From positions 1-6,738 of the forward strand of contig JAFTBA010000176.1 in assembly GCA_017458545.1 (NCBI GenBank): a stretch of 6,738 nt of DNA. Direction: 5' to 3'. The position numbers and the translations under genes were made by a program. This DNA is from Synergistaceae bacterium (GTDB lineage: Bacteria > Synergistota > Synergistia > Synergistales > Aminobacteriaceae). The notes under the pieces are model-generated. The model searched no databases. It had not been told where the DNA came from and worked only from the letters and a program-made list of their open reading frames with translations. Shown piece after piece: positions 6,555-6,738 of this stretch; positions within the stretch are counted from its first letter, which is position 1, and each line of letters begins with the position of its first letter.

Positions 6555-6738
6555 TCAATCAATCCTCCTGAGAATTAAACATCGTGGGAAATTCCCGCCG
6601 TCATCAATCACATCAACTGTCTCAAACTCAATGCTGCAATAAAAATTCTTCAGTGCCTCAACCTGATTCAAATTACCCGTCTCAAAAATTATATACCCTC
6701 CGCGCTTTAACTTGGCCGCTGCAAGACAGAAAATTTCA
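6555..6738 (-). CDS. C-terminal end of a SAM-dependent methyltransferase, probably PrmC/HemK (release factor glutamine methyltransferase), 5' part beyond the window
   Basis: Sixty codons are visible, ending at TGA 6557-6555. The segment has the closing strands of a class I Rossmann methyltransferase: LKRGGYIIFETG, then NQVEALKNFY (a helix), EFETVDVIDDGG and NFPRCLILRR. The order GG-hydrophobic-E-x-G, a nearby Gln, a D-x-x-G-like turn and a terminal R-hydrophobic-RR is typical of PrmC, which methylates the GGQ glutamine of peptide release factors. The diagnostic NPPY motif would lie upstream of the window, so another class I methyltransferase cannot be excluded. Its stop is separated from the pilin-like ATG by a single nucleotide (TGACATG), and the pilin-like gene's AGGAGG site lies inside this coding sequence. 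The two are therefore very likely co-transcribed and translationally coupled. Confidence 0.6.
   Translation of the reverse strand, partial: EIFCLAAAKLKRGGYIIFETGNLNQVEALKNFYCSIEFETVDVIDDGGNFPRCLILRRID
6564..6569 (-). promoter_or_regulatory. Ribosome binding site of the pilin-like gene
   Basis: A perfect AGGAGG on the minus strand lies 10 nt before the ATG at 6553-6551, within the last codons of the upstream methyltransferase gene. It decides the start in favour of this ATG over the TTG at 6562. Confidence 0.8.

Noticed and set aside
1..6738. CRISPR array, tRNA, rRNA, IS element or phage signature
   Set aside because: No regular direct repeats, cloverleaf, transposase motif or terminal inverted repeats were seen; nearly all sequence is accounted for by the four genes.

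Overview
The window contains four protein-coding genes, two of them cut by the window edges, with almost no non-coding space. Most of it (positions 1-5080, minus strand) is one very large open reading frame. It encodes a secreted bacterial alpha-2-macroglobulin (A2M)-like protein with an intact CLEQ thioester motif; its C-terminus lies beyond position 1. Divergent from it is cheV (5201-6112, plus strand), a complete CheW-receiver fusion protein of the chemotaxis system. Converging on cheV are two minus-strand genes. One is a small type IV pilin-like (prepilin) protein (6137-6553). The other, directly upstream of it, is the last 60 codons of a SAM-dependent methyltransferase, probably PrmC/HemK (6555 to beyond 6738).

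The 120-bp gap between the A2M gene and cheV holds two face-to-face promoters. Each has a perfect TATAAT -10 box, and the two boxes lie in the arms of a perfect 8-bp inverted repeat (5124-5131 and 5151-5158). Each promoter predicts a leader of about 36-37 nt. They are close enough that polymerases on the two sides should compete. The 24-bp gap between the convergent cheV and pilin genes is almost entirely a TTAGGG-like G-rich tract that fits the canonical G-quadruplex pattern.

The genes suggest a motile or chemotactic diderm: A2M proteins of this type act in or at the periplasm, and CheV and a prepilin-like protein are present. Base composition is moderate, with no strong skew. The combination would fit a host- or gut-associated lineage such as Synergistota, but that is a weak guess from style and gene content. 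No phage, IS, CRISPR, tRNA or rRNA features are visible.

Functionally, the A2M is probably an envelope protease trap: bait cleavage exposes the thioester, which captures the protease. CheV is an adaptor whose coupling activity is tuned by phosphorylation. The pilin-like protein would be an inner-membrane-anchored minor pilin or pseudopilin. Nothing in the sequence directly links these functions. The shared A2M/cheV promoter region is the only physical hint of co-regulation. I found no clear evidence of a wholly new system; the most interesting items are the non-lipidated, thioester-competent A2M, its mirrored promoter with cheV, and the G-rich tract.
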